This document shows positions 28,182-37,123 of a stretch of DNA of 64,000 nucleotides, piece by piece. This DNA comes from CAZXYS01 sp964645005 (GTDB lineage Bacteria; Bacteroidota; Ignavibacteria; Kapaibacteriales; UBA2268), in the NCBI GenBank assembly GCA_964645005.1, contig CAZXYS010000003.1:62001-126000 (forward strand). Reading direction: 5' to 3'. Within the stretch, counting starts at the first letter, position 1. Every line of letters begins with the position of its first letter. The position numbers were made by a program, and so were the translations under genes. Under the pieces are notes generated by a model that was not told the origin of the DNA, made no database searches, and saw only the letters and a program-made list of their open reading frames with translations.

Positions 28182-29249
28182 CTATTTCGTGAGGCTCATG
28201 AAGTAAGGAGTTTCGTCAAGTTTTAAAACAAAGTCACGTACAGACCTTCTCAGAGGTGTGAAATTATTATCGGATAGATTGCTGATGATTATGAGAAAGT
28301 AATCCGGATCGTAAAAATAGGCAATATATGCTTCCACGCCGGGGGAGTTGCCGACATGCTCGTAGTATTCTCTCTTGCGGTTATTACCGCGACCGAGACC
28401 GTAGCCATATCCGAATTTGTATTTATTCATCATTTTATTCACCGATCTCTTTGAGAGTATCTTATTTTCCCTCAAAGAGATATTCCAACGGTAGAGATCT
28501 TCCGCCGTGGAAAACATCGAACCGCTGCCAGCCTTGAATGCGAGATCGTACCAGGGCGCGTTCCTAATCTTACCGTTCTTCATAACATAAGCCGATGCTC
28601 TATTCTCGATAATTTCATCCCGTGAGAAATTGCCTGTGTTTTCCAATCCCAGAGGCTCGAAGAAATTCTCTCTAAGGAAATCCTTGTATTTCATGCCGGA
28701 AACATCCTCGATTATGTAAGCGAGAACAGCATAGCCGGAATTGCTATAGAGAAATTCATTGCCCGGCTTTGTGACAGGCGGGTGGTACTTGATCTTCGTG
28801 AGCATGTCATAAATATTTGTTTCGTTACGGGCGAAATCCCAGTAATCACTGTAATTATTATATGTTTCCAGTCCTGCGGTGTGAGTCAGCAGGTGGTGTA
28901 AGCGTATTTCCCGCGCGTTGGGGAAATCGGGGATATATTTGTAGACTCTGTCATAAACAGAAAGCTTTCCCCGCTCTTCGAGCAAGAGAATTCCCGCCGC
29001 GGTGAAATGTTTTGTGATAGATGCTATGTTGAAGATGGTGTTGGTCTGGTTGGGGACGCCGTGTTCGTAGTTGGACTTGCCGAAAGCTTTTTCGTAGAGG
29101 ATTTCTTCGTTATTGCCTATAAGGACTGCGCCGCTGAAGCTGCCGCCGGTCAGCGAGTCGACGAGGTCTTCCACCCTGTCGAACCTGCTCTGCGCTAAGA
29201 GTGGCAGCGCCAGTAAGAGAAATAGTCCATATATAAGCATACGTTTCAT
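28182..29249 (-). CDS. Exported class C beta-lactamase-fold serine hydrolase
   Basis: 355 residues with a signal peptide (MKRMLIYGLFLLLALPLLAQ). Penicillin-binding fold motifs: SITK (Ser77 to Lys80), YSN (168-170) and a C-terminal HVGNSPG (the KTG-equivalent HxG). TLTHTAGL-type motif (LLTHTAGLETY) is present. This family includes esterases, D-aminopeptidases and LACTB-like enzymes; true beta-lactamase activity cannot be claimed. Periplasmic. Monocistronic on the minus strand. Confidence 0.9.
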   Translation of the reverse strand: MKRMLIYGLFLLLALPLLAQSRFDRVEDLVDSLTGGSFSGAVLIGNNEEILYEKAFGKSNYEHGVPNQTNTIFNIASITKHFTAAGILLLEERGKLSVYDRVYKYIPDFPNAREIRLHHLLTHTAGLETYNNYSDYWDFARNETNIYDMLTKIKYHPPVTKPGNEFLYSNSGYAVLAYIIEDVSGMKYKDFLRENFFEPLGLENTGNFSRDEIIENRASAYVMKNGKIRNAPWYDLAFKAGSGSMFSTAEDLYRWNISLRENKILSKRSVNKMMNKYKFGYGYGLGRGNNRKREYYEHVGNSPGVEAYIAYFYDPDYFLIIISNLSDNNFTPLRRSVRDFVLKLDETPYFMSLTK

Positions 29250-29426
29250 AATAAGCTTTCAGCCTGTTAATTTGCCGAGTTATTTTAGTCAATCTGTTTT
29301 TAGTATCAGTTTTGATCATTCAGTTCCCGATAATTTTGGGTTTTTAAGAATTACCTTCTATAATATATGACGCTGTATTCGTCAAAAGGTTTCATTTTTG
29401 CTTTTTCAAAGCCTCGATCAATACTG

Positions 29427-30191
29427 CTATCCCGCTGCCAATCTTGCAAATAAGTCTTTATAGGTATTGTATGACAGCGTCGAAGGTGATTCAATCACAA
29501 ATAGCCGGGTATCCTTGCTGACTTTCATCTCGACGGCGTTTTCGTCCTCGACCTTGAAGAAGTCATCGCGAATGAGTTCCGTGTCGTTTACTTCCATCTC
29601 GCCGTCGATGAGGTAGCACGAGTAGATGTTATTTGTATCCAAAATGATTGTTTGATCGCCAGCAGGCAGCGTGTATTCCTTAATGGTGACGCCTTCGGAT
29701 TCCATGTGCATGGGAGCATTTTCGCCACTGTAAACCTTTACGTCGAAGCCGTTTTCCTTCACCACAGGGAAATCTTCCGAGCGGTAATCGTTGTAGGAAG
29801 CGGGCTTTTGCAGGGCTTCTTCCAGATTTGGGTCGAGCCATATCTGGAAAATATGCGAGCCGGGTTTGAAGTTCTCGGCGTGGCTTATACCCATGCCGGA
29901 ACGTATAATCTGCGCATCACCTGCTTTCAGCGGGAACCATTTGTCGTTATATGAGTCGAAATGTTCGATTTCGCCGCGAATAACGAAGGAAATGATCTCA
30001 AGACCTTTATGCGGATGAATATCGAGCAGACTTCCGCTGTCCGACCACGCATGAGCCCAGTAAAACACATTGGAATAGGGCTGCAACTGACCGCGTTCCT
30101 GGGGAAAGCCGATGGGCTTATTCTCTAATATAGCGCCGCCGTTGAACTGCCCTTTTACCTGCTGCGATTTTTTTAATATCTTGATACCCAT
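29427..30191 (-). CDS. Pirin family bicupin protein
   Basis: 254 residues. The pirin N-terminal cupin has the metal-binding set HPHKGLEIISFVIRGEIEH (His59, His61) and GMGISHAE (His104, Glu106). The C-terminal cupin is present but degenerate, as usual. Bacterial pirins include quercetin dioxygenase activity and regulatory roles; which applies here is open. Cytoplasmic. No operon partner. Confidence 0.9.
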   Translation of the reverse strand: MGIKILKKSQQVKGQFNGGAILENKPIGFPQERGQLQPYSNVFYWAHAWSDSGSLLDIHPHKGLEIISFVIRGEIEHFDSYNDKWFPLKAGDAQIIRSGMGISHAENFKPGSHIFQIWLDPNLEEALQKPASYNDYRSEDFPVVKENGFDVKVYSGENAPMHMESEGVTIKEYTLPAGDQTIILDTNNIYSCYLIDGEMEVNDTELIRDDFFKVEDENAVEMKVSKDTRLFVIESPSTLSYNTYKDLFARLAAG

Positions 30192-30491
30192 TTATAATCA
30201 TCTGAATTGTTGTCAAATTTGTAAATTGAAATTTATTCTTATTTAAAACTAAACTGAGAAGTTCGTTTTAGCTCTTAATATTATAAACGTAATATGACCA
30301 CTTTTATTTCTTTTTAAACATTTATTTAATTAAAACAAAATCATGTTTTAGATATATATAAACTAAAAGCGTGCCAGAGAGTGATGGTGAAAGTATAAGA
30401 TGTTGATTATACTTTGTTCAGGAATTTGATAGTAAAAAAATACAAGTGATAAATTTTTATATAGGCACGGTATGATGTGGAAATAGAATAA
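30192..30491. other. AT-rich intergenic region, no feature recognised
   Basis: 300 bp upstream of the pirin gene, which is on the minus strand, so its promoter should lie in the first 100 bp. Nothing else can be read. Confidence 0.4.
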
Positions 30492-30902
30492 TTATTCTCT
30501 TATATATCTCAGCCATTTTTCAGGATCAATATCCTTAAGCCATTTATGCGCTTTTTTTCTGAGGCTATTAATGTATTCTTCATCATAAGTACTTGAATAT
30601 TCTTTAAATTCTATAAATTCAAGGCTGGTTTTATCAAATTCCCCCGTTTGAATGTGTTGTTTTGTTTTGACTCTTATGCTGTATTTTTTATAAAGATAGC
30701 TCTTGTTAAAATCGGCTGATTTATCTCTTGGTATTTTATATATAGAGAACCGTAATCTTTTGTTGTTAAGCGTATGTGGGGATTCCCCTTTCTGTTTAAC
30801 TTTGTGATTTTACCATAGAAATAATGTTCGGAATTTACCCCTAATATTATCAAACTTAAAACTTGAGGAATTACTGTCCCCTAATCTTTTCGTTGAATCC
30901 AT
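30492..30902 (-). pseudogene. Frameshifted small hypothetical gene
   Basis: Three overlapping minus-strand frames each read protein-like sequence in turn: MDSTKRLGDSNSSSFKFDN from the ATG at 30902; then NSEHYFYGKITKLNRKGN and PHIRLTTKDYGSLYIKYQ; then KKYSIRVKTKQHIQTGEFDK, TSLEFIEFKEYSSTYDEEYI and KAHKWLKDIDPEKWLRYIRE ending at a TAA at 30492. The second switch falls at a TATATATA run, a typical slippage site. Read together this would be an about 135-residue protein with a lysine/aromatic-rich C-terminus. Either a decayed gene or a sequencing error in a draft assembly. Family unknown. Confidence 0.55.
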
Positions 30903-30969
30903 TTTAATATTATAAAGGAAATAATACTATAACTAATATAAGTCAATAAACGGACTTTTTCAAATTTAA

Positions 30970-32448
30970 TTACCCCAATTCCCTCTCAAACCAGCCGTTA
31001 ACCATTTCCGGCTCAGGTTCCCTGAAGCCCTTGTATTTGAATTCGTTGGTGTTAAGGAAGTATTCGTAATCTTTTGACCATTGTTCGTGGTTGGCGCATA
31101 TCTCGCGCAGGGCAGAGATGACGTAGTCGATTTCTGTGTTGGTTGTTGTCGGGTGGATAGATAGGCGCACCCAGCCCGGCTTGGCGGAAAGATCACCCTC
31201 GTCTATCCTGCTGGTGATCACGAAGGACTGATCCCGCTTGACGTTTAGCAGGTAATGCCCGTAGGTACCCGCGCAGGTGCAGCCGCCGCGTACCTGGATG
31301 CCGCAGCGGTCGTTCAGCAATTTGGCGGCGAGATTGTAATGCAGGTCGTCAATGTAGAAAGAGAAGATCCCCAGCCGTTCGCGGAAGTTATCCGCCATTA
31401 CGTGCAGGTTGGTGATGGAATCGAAGCCTTCCCAGAGTCTTTCGTTGATTTCTTTTTCGCGGCTAAGAATATTCTCTACCCCCATCTCTTCTTTGAGCTT
31501 AACGCAGAGCGCCACCTTCATAGTCTGTAAGAATGAGGGAGTGCCGCCGTCTTCGCGGGCTTCGATGTCCTCGATGTAGCGGTGCTCGCCCCAGGGATTA
31601 GTCCAATCTACCGTGCCGCCGCCGGGGTTGTCGGGGATTTTGTTTGTGTACAGTCGCGGATCGAATATAAGAATTCCCGACGAACCCGGTCCGCCAAGAA
31701 ATTTATGCGGCGAAAAGTAGATTGCGTCGAGGTGCTGCAATTCGTTATCTGGGCGCATATTTATCTCTATATAAGGCGCCGACGCAGCAAAATCAACAAA
31801 ACATAAGCCGCCGTGATTGTGCATTATCTCGGCTATCTTGTGATATGGCGTGCAAATGCCGGTGACATTCGAGCAGGAAGTGACAGCGGCAATTTTGGTT
31901 TTCCTGTTCTTATATTTTTCGAGCAAATATTCGAGGTGATCGAGATTTACATGACCATTTTCGTCAGCCCTGATAATACGCACTTCACCGATGGTTTCCA
32001 GCCATGAAGTCTGGTTGGAATGGTGCTCCATGTGGGTGACGAAGATGATAGGCGTGTCCTCCTCGCTTAGGTGAATAGTATCGCGGAATTTTTCATGCAC
32101 CTTAAGCCCGAGTATACGCTGGAATTTGTTGATAACGCCCGTCATACCGGAATTCGACGAGATAATGACATCGCTTTCGCGGGCGCCGACATGCTTTTTG
32201 ATCTTTTTCATGGCTGTGTGGTAAGCCATAGTCATAGCGCTGCCGGTGACCGTCGTTTCGGTATGCGTATTGCCGACGAGAGGCATTATTTCGTGCCGCA
32301 TACGCTCTTCGAGCGGACCGTACAACCTGCCGCTGGCAGTCCAATCGCAATAGACGATCTTTTTCTCGCCGAAAGGCGTTTGAAAAGTTCTATCTATGCC
32401 TATTATATTTTGTCTGAATCTATCGAAGTATTGCTCAAGATTATCCAT
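30970..32448 (-). CDS. Class V PLP-dependent aminotransferase (cysteine desulfurase-like)
   Basis: 492 residues. The PLP-binding lysine is Lys249 in FSPHKFLGGPGS, the PLP phosphate/ring contacts lie in TGSAMTMAYH and FVDFAASAPY, and a Cys-rich motif VRGGCTCAGTYGHYLL follows near 395. The fold type I class V family contains NifS/SufS desulfurases and related lyases; this longer subgroup (about 490 residues) with the GGCTCAG motif is not characterised as far as I know. A cysteine-desulfurase-type reaction is plausible given the cysteines but not shown. No Suf or Isc genes are nearby. Confidence 0.88.
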   Translation of the reverse strand: MDNLEQYFDRFRQNIIGIDRTFQTPFGEKKIVYCDWTASGRLYGPLEERMRHEIMPLVGNTHTETTVTGSAMTMAYHTAMKKIKKHVGARESDVIISSNSGMTGVINKFQRILGLKVHEKFRDTIHLSEEDTPIIFVTHMEHHSNQTSWLETIGEVRIIRADENGHVNLDHLEYLLEKYKNRKTKIAAVTSCSNVTGICTPYHKIAEIMHNHGGLCFVDFAASAPYIEINMRPDNELQHLDAIYFSPHKFLGGPGSSGILIFDPRLYTNKIPDNPGGGTVDWTNPWGEHRYIEDIEAREDGGTPSFLQTMKVALCVKLKEEMGVENILSREKEINERLWEGFDSITNLHVMADNFRERLGIFSFYIDDLHYNLAAKLLNDRCGIQVRGGCTCAGTYGHYLLNVKRDQSFVITSRIDEGDLSAKPGWVRLSIHPTTTNTEIDYVISALREICANHEQWSKDYEYFLNTNEFKYKGFREPEPEMVNGWFERELG

Positions 32449-32765
32449 TTTAAACTACCAAAAAATAAAGTGTGTAATTACAGGAACATGCAATATAATA
32501 AAATTATTGGACTTAATTTAAATTGTTGAAATTGTAAGCCTTTGCAGTGTTTTGAGGAATGTCTTACGTTAATTCTTTTTGGAGTGACGCTGGAGCGTCA
32601 GGTATGAATTCCAACGCTAGAGCGTTGGAATGAGGGGATATGTGGGAATATATGATTTTACAGAATATGGTAAAAACTACGTATTTTATACTAAAATTTT
32701 TAATCTAACTTCTACATTTGTACATTAGTAAATCATAATTGTTAAATAATAACAAAAAAGTAAAA
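32449..32765. other. Divergent intergenic region with a hairpin repeat
   Basis: 317 bp between the aminotransferase and the cobalamin-binding-like gene. Holds repeat family F (32581-32632); the remaining AT-rich DNA presumably carries both promoters. Confidence 0.5.
32581..32632 (+). repeat. Hairpin repeat family F, copy 1
   Basis: Two perfect hairpins in tandem: GACGCTGGAGCGTC (32586-32599) and CCAACGCTAGAGCGTTGG (32611-32628). The same pair, with the same order and spacer length, occurs inverted at 55688-55736. Confidence 0.8.
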
Positions 32766-33689
32766 ATGAGCAGCTATCGAATAATTTCTTTAGTGCCAAG
32801 TGGGACCGAAACTCTATATAATCTGGGATTAACGCGTTATATAGTAGGGCGATCACATGAATGTGATTACCCGCCTGAGATTGAGAATGTTCCTGTCTGC
32901 AGCAAACCCAGACATGAACCGGTAGGTGTAAATTCCGATATATATAAGAATTCCAAATCTGCATTGAATAAGGCTTTATCGATTTATAAAGTGGATATCG
33001 ATAAGTTGAAAGAACTTAAGCCTACCCACATTATAACCCAGACTCTTTGCAAAGTCTGCACAATATGTACGGAAGATATCGAGGAAGCTCTAAAGGATTA
33101 TCTTAATGACAACGATGTACAAATCATAGATCTGACAGCTCTCGATCTGGAAGCTGCTCTAAATGATATGATCCGGATCGGTAAGATTTTCGGCAAATAT
33201 GAAGAATCCGGCAAGTTAGTATTATGGATGAAAAAACGCTTCAAGCGAATTAGGCAGACAGCTAAAAAATCAGTTCATAAACCGACAGTTGCGTTGATTG
33301 AATGGATTGATCCGCTAATGCCCTCGGCACATTGGAATCTGCCATTAGTTAAATATTCTCAGGGAAAAAATGTATTTCCCGATGCATCTCTTGAGAAAAT
33401 TAAATTTGAAGATCTCCAGGAAAAAGACCCGAAGAAAATTATTATTGCACCCTGCGGCTTAGACCTCGAAAAAACCGAAGAGGAATTTCAAATTCTGAAG
33501 AATCACCCTGGCTGGAATGACCTAAAAGCTGTAAGGTTCAAGGAAATATATTTAGCCGACGGAAGCCAGTATTTCAACCGTCCAGGTCCCCGCCTTACTG
33601 AGACATGCGAAATTCTGGCAGAGATAATTCATCCCGACTTCTTTGATCCCAGACATGAAGGTTACGGCTGGATCAGAGTATATACTTGA
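32766..33689 (+). CDS. Cobalamin-binding-like periplasmic-binding-fold protein (BtuF/TroA superfamily) without signal peptide
   Basis: Start set at ATG 32766 (MSSYRIISLVPSGTETLYNL); the frame extends 9 codons upstream from a TTG. 307 residues. The SLVPSGTETLYNLGL N-terminus, RSHECDYP, LKELKPTHIITQTLCKVC and C-terminal FNRPGPRLTETCEILAEI match the BtuF-like/helical-backbone metal receptor family. It lacks an export signal, as in the cytoplasmic subgroup often annotated cobalamin-binding protein. Three cysteines in TLCKVCTICTE (about 97-106) are noteworthy and could bind metal. No BtuCD transporter is nearby. Confidence 0.8.
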   Translation: MSSYRIISLVPSGTETLYNLGLTRYIVGRSHECDYPPEIENVPVCSKPRHEPVGVNSDIYKNSKSALNKALSIYKVDIDKLKELKPTHIITQTLCKVCTICTEDIEEALKDYLNDNDVQIIDLTALDLEAALNDMIRIGKIFGKYEESGKLVLWMKKRFKRIRQTAKKSVHKPTVALIEWIDPLMPSAHWNLPLVKYSQGKNVFPDASLEKIKFEDLQEKDPKKIIIAPCGLDLEKTEEEFQILKNHPGWNDLKAVRFKEIYLADGSQYFNRPGPRLTETCEILAEIIHPDFFDPRHEGYGWIRVYT

Positions 33690-33780
33690 TAATAATTTTT
33701 TGTAAACTAAGATACTATTTCAGGCTAAAAGTCGTGTTTTAAATAAACGGCATTTTTACTAATCCCATGAAGAAAGAATT

Positions 33781-34170
33781 ATGAACTGGCACATCATATT
33801 ATCACTTTCCTTATTTGGCATCGTCATGGGTATGTTATCCTTAAAAGGTTATACCCGCGGGGTATTTGAATACTATCTATGGGTAATTCTTGCAATATTT
33901 AGCGTGGGGGTAATTGCAAAAAATGTTGACAACAGATTCTTTTTGGTTGCACTTATTACCGGATTGCTCTGGGGATTCCTGAATTCCATCGTCCAATCGA
34001 TATTTTTCCCAACCTATGCAGCAAATAATCCAATCGCTGCCGAAAGCTACAAAAATCTTCCCCAGGCGATCAATCCCCGCTTTTTCGTAATAATATCGGG
34101 CATAGTTATCGGAGGGATAACCGGTGCAGCGATGGGCGTTCTCACATACCTTGCAAAAAAAATAATTTAG
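33781..34170 (+). CDS. Small four-helix membrane protein of unknown function
   Basis: 129 residues with about four hydrophobic segments (HIILSLSLFGIVMGML, YYLWVILAIFSVGVIA, FFLVALITGLLWGFLNSIV, FVIISGIVIGGITGAAMGVL). I recognise no family. It is about 90 bp after the cobalamin-binding-like gene, on the same strand. Confidence 0.7.
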   Translation: MNWHIILSLSLFGIVMGMLSLKGYTRGVFEYYLWVILAIFSVGVIAKNVDNRFFLVALITGLLWGFLNSIVQSIFFPTYAANNPIAAESYKNLPQAINPRFFVIISGIVIGGITGAAMGVLTYLAKKII

Positions 34171-34317
34171 ATCCTGAACAAATATATACTATTGAAAATT
34201 TATTAACAGAGAATAAATTTAATAATAATTTTTTTTTTGATAAGTTAGCATTATACAAATACGAATTTTAAAACGGGGAAATTATATTTTTTTAGTATAA
34301 ATAATTGGGGATAATAC

Positions 34318-36813
34318 ATGGCTAAGAAATCAACGAGTAATACGAAAAGCAATGAATTAAAGCAAACTGAAGGAAAAGCTAAAGATTTAACTGTATCAAA
34401 TTTAAGATGGAAATGCCCCGTTTCAAAATTCAAATTTAAATCGACTGAAGAATTAGAACCGCTGGACAAGATAGTTGGTCAGCGCAGAGCTGTTGAAGCT
34501 ATTAGACTTGGTGCGGAATTATTTTCAAAGGGTTACAATATTTTTGTTTCCGGTCTTTCCGGTACAGGCAGACTTACCACTGTCAAAAAGCTATTAGAGG
34601 GAATTACGGATTACTGTCCGACAACTTATGACTTCTGCTATGTTAATAATTTTGAGCAGTCTGATCATCCGCGGCTTATAAAACTTGAACAGGGCAAGGG
34701 GAAAGAATTTTCAAAAGCTATGGAAGATTCGGTATCATTTCTGAAAAGGCGTCTACCAAAATTATTTGAGGAAGAAAATTTTCAAAAAACCCGTAAAAAG
34801 ATCATCGAAGAATATCAGCAAAAAGAAAAAGAAATCCTGACAAAATTCGATGAAAAGATAAAGCCATACGGATTTATCAGAGGACAGATAGAAAATCAGC
34901 AGGGGATAAATCAGCCTGAAGTATTTCCTATTGTGGATGGTCAGCCCATTCAAATTGAAGACATTGATGATTATGTTGAAGATGGTAAAATATCAAAAGA
35001 GGAAGCCGAAAAGAAAAAAGAGCAATGGCAGCAATTCCACAATGAAATTTTTGATCTGGCGCGCCAAGGCATGAAGCTTATGCAGGAATTTCGCAAGGAA
35101 CTTGCGGAAAATGATAAAGCCGCCGCCGCTATGGAAGTTAATTCGGTTATGGACGAAATTCAAGAAAAATTCAAAACAGAAAAAGTAGAAAAATATATCA
35201 GTGAAGTTAAAGAATATATTCTTGATCACCTCGAAAGATTCATGCCTTCGGAAAATCCAATGATGCAGCAGCAACAGATGGCTATGCAGCAGCAGCAACA
35301 GGAGCAGGATACCGACCGCGTATTCAAGGTAAATATCATTCTTGATAATTCCGAGACAGAATGCGCTCCTGTTGTTGTAGAAACTACTCCTTCATTCCCT
35401 AACCTTTTCGGAGCTATTGAACGGCATTATGATCCACGAGGCGGCTGGATTTCTGATTTCATGAAAATAAAAGCCGGATCAATATTAAAAGCTGATCAGG
35501 GCTATCTCATTGTCAGCGCAATGGATATGTTCACCGAACCCGGCGTCTGGCCCGCTCTGAAAAGAGTATTACTATACGACAAGCTGGAGGTCCAGAATTT
35601 CGAAAGCTATTTTTTCTTAGCACAATCACATCTCAAACCCGAACCTATTAATGTTAAAGTCAAAGTTATCATCATCGGCGGTCAAACGCTTTACAGATTT
35701 TTATACATGTATGAAAAAGGATTTAAAAAGATCTTCAAGATCAATGCTCAGTTCGATTACGAAGCTGAACGCACCGACGATCTGATGAATCATTATTCGC
35801 GGTTTATAGCTAAGATCTGCTGCGAAGAAAAAATGCCGCATGTCAGCCCTGACGGCGTAGCCGGCATTGTCGAATGGGCAGTTGAACATGGCGGCTCCAA
35901 AGACAGGATATCTCTTAAATTCTCCGATGTAGCTGACATAATAAGAGAAGCCGCCTTCTATGACAGGGGCAGCAAAACTAAATATATCGACCGCAAAGCG
36001 GTGGATAAAGCCATTGCCGAACGCCGCCACAGGAACGACCTCCTCGACGAAAAAGTCAAACATCATATTCTTGTCGATAATACTATGATAGACACCGAAG
36101 GCGAAAGAGTCGGGCAGATTAATGGTCTGACGATTTACGACACCGGTATTCTCATGTTCGGCAAGCCGGCAAGGATAACTGCCACAGTCAGCGCCGGAAA
36201 TTCAGGAATTATCAATATAGAGCGCGAATCCGATATGAGCGGCTCAATCCATAACAAGGGAGTCCTCATCATGTCCGGTTTCCTTCAGGAGAAATTCGCA
36301 CGCGATATCCCCCTGTCATTGACTGCATCAATAGCATTCGAACAGTCATACGGCGGCATCGACGGAGACAGTGCTTCTGCTGCCGAAGTTTATGTGCTTC
36401 TGTCAGCCCTTGCCGAAGTCCCCATTAAACAAAATCTGGCGATCACCGGGTCTATTAACCAGAAGGGTGATATCCAGCCCATCGGAGGCGTAAATGAGAA
36501 AATAAGAGGCTTTTACGAAATCTGCGAAGAGCGCGGCTTGACCGGCGACCAGGGGGTGATAATTCCCGGGCAGAACGTAAAGGATCTTATGCTTTGCACG
36601 GAGATTCTTGATGCCGTCAAGGATAAGAAATTCCATGTCTACTCAATTAAAAAGATCGAGGAAGGCGTAGAGCTTTTAACCGGCATGAAACCAGGCAAAA
36701 TTGGTAAAAACGGCAAATATCCGGTAAACACATTTTTCGGCAAAGTAACCGGAAGACTGGAAGAATTACACAAAATATCCAAAGAATCCGACGAAGATAA
36801 GAAAAAGAAATAA
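34318..36813 (+). CDS. AAA_32-type Lon-family (S16) ATP-dependent protease
   Basis: 831 residues. The ATPase part has GLSGTGRLT at 79-87 where a Walker A would be (Arg in place of the P-loop Lys, as in this subgroup), a coiled-coil-rich insertion at about 130-320 with a Gln-rich patch (MMQQQQMAMQQQQQ), and GYLIVSAMDMFTEPGVWPAL as the Walker B region. The C-terminal S16 protease domain has the Ser-Lys dyad: Ser685 in DGDSASAAEV and Lys728 in GGVNEKIRGF, 43 residues apart as in Lon. Cytoplasmic proteolysis of misfolded or regulatory proteins is expected. The stop codon lies inside the terminal inverted repeat of a downstream repeat copy (36809-37006). Confidence 0.92.
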   Translation: MAKKSTSNTKSNELKQTEGKAKDLTVSNLRWKCPVSKFKFKSTEELEPLDKIVGQRRAVEAIRLGAELFSKGYNIFVSGLSGTGRLTTVKKLLEGITDYCPTTYDFCYVNNFEQSDHPRLIKLEQGKGKEFSKAMEDSVSFLKRRLPKLFEEENFQKTRKKIIEEYQQKEKEILTKFDEKIKPYGFIRGQIENQQGINQPEVFPIVDGQPIQIEDIDDYVEDGKISKEEAEKKKEQWQQFHNEIFDLARQGMKLMQEFRKELAENDKAAAAMEVNSVMDEIQEKFKTEKVEKYISEVKEYILDHLERFMPSENPMMQQQQMAMQQQQQEQDTDRVFKVNIILDNSETECAPVVVETTPSFPNLFGAIERHYDPRGGWISDFMKIKAGSILKADQGYLIVSAMDMFTEPGVWPALKRVLLYDKLEVQNFESYFFLAQSHLKPEPINVKVKVIIIGGQTLYRFLYMYEKGFKKIFKINAQFDYEAERTDDLMNHYSRFIAKICCEEKMPHVSPDGVAGIVEWAVEHGGSKDRISLKFSDVADIIREAAFYDRGSKTKYIDRKAVDKAIAERRHRNDLLDEKVKHHILVDNTMIDTEGERVGQINGLTIYDTGILMFGKPARITATVSAGNSGIINIERESDMSGSIHNKGVLIMSGFLQEKFARDIPLSLTASIAFEQSYGGIDGDSASAAEVYVLLSALAEVPIKQNLAITGSINQKGDIQPIGGVNEKIRGFYEICEERGLTGDQGVIIPGQNVKDLMLCTEILDAVKDKKFHVYSIKKIEEGVELLTGMKPGKIGKNGKYPVNTFFGKVTGRLEELHKISKESDEDKKKK

Positions 36814-37006
36814 ACCCGGATTTTGCATTAGAAAAACATCTATCAGAATAAATAGCTTAAATCTAAGAACTTAGCCACCCCTTCTTTTTCCCTCCTTATT
36901 AAGGAGGGGAGTGAAGCCTAAGGATTTACGGGCTGGTTCTTCTAAGTTATGAAATTGTATCATGTTAGTAATATAAATGAGTTCTATTGAAATATCCGGG
37001 TTTATT
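36809..37006 (+). repeat. MITE-like dispersed repeat family B, full copy
   Basis: 198 bp bounded by a perfect 13-bp terminal inverted repeat: AATAAACCCGGAT at 36809-36821 and ATCCGGGTTTATT at 36994-37006. The right half (36890-37002) is nearly identical to 1270-1382. The left terminus overlaps the stop codon of the Lon-type gene. No coding potential; non-autonomous. The remaining bases up to 37123 show nothing further. Confidence 0.8.
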
Positions 37007-37123
37007 TGCTTGATTGCTGAATTTAGGTGTTATTTGATGTTTTGCTTCGCTGCGCGGGCTGCGTCGATGACTTCTATGTGAGATTGTTGTGCGGTTTTAT
37101 TCGCTTTTAAGTTCATTAGATTT

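Noticed and set aside
27975..28226. 83-codon plus-strand frame
   Set aside because: No recognisable features and it overlaps the 3' end of the serine hydrolase gene.
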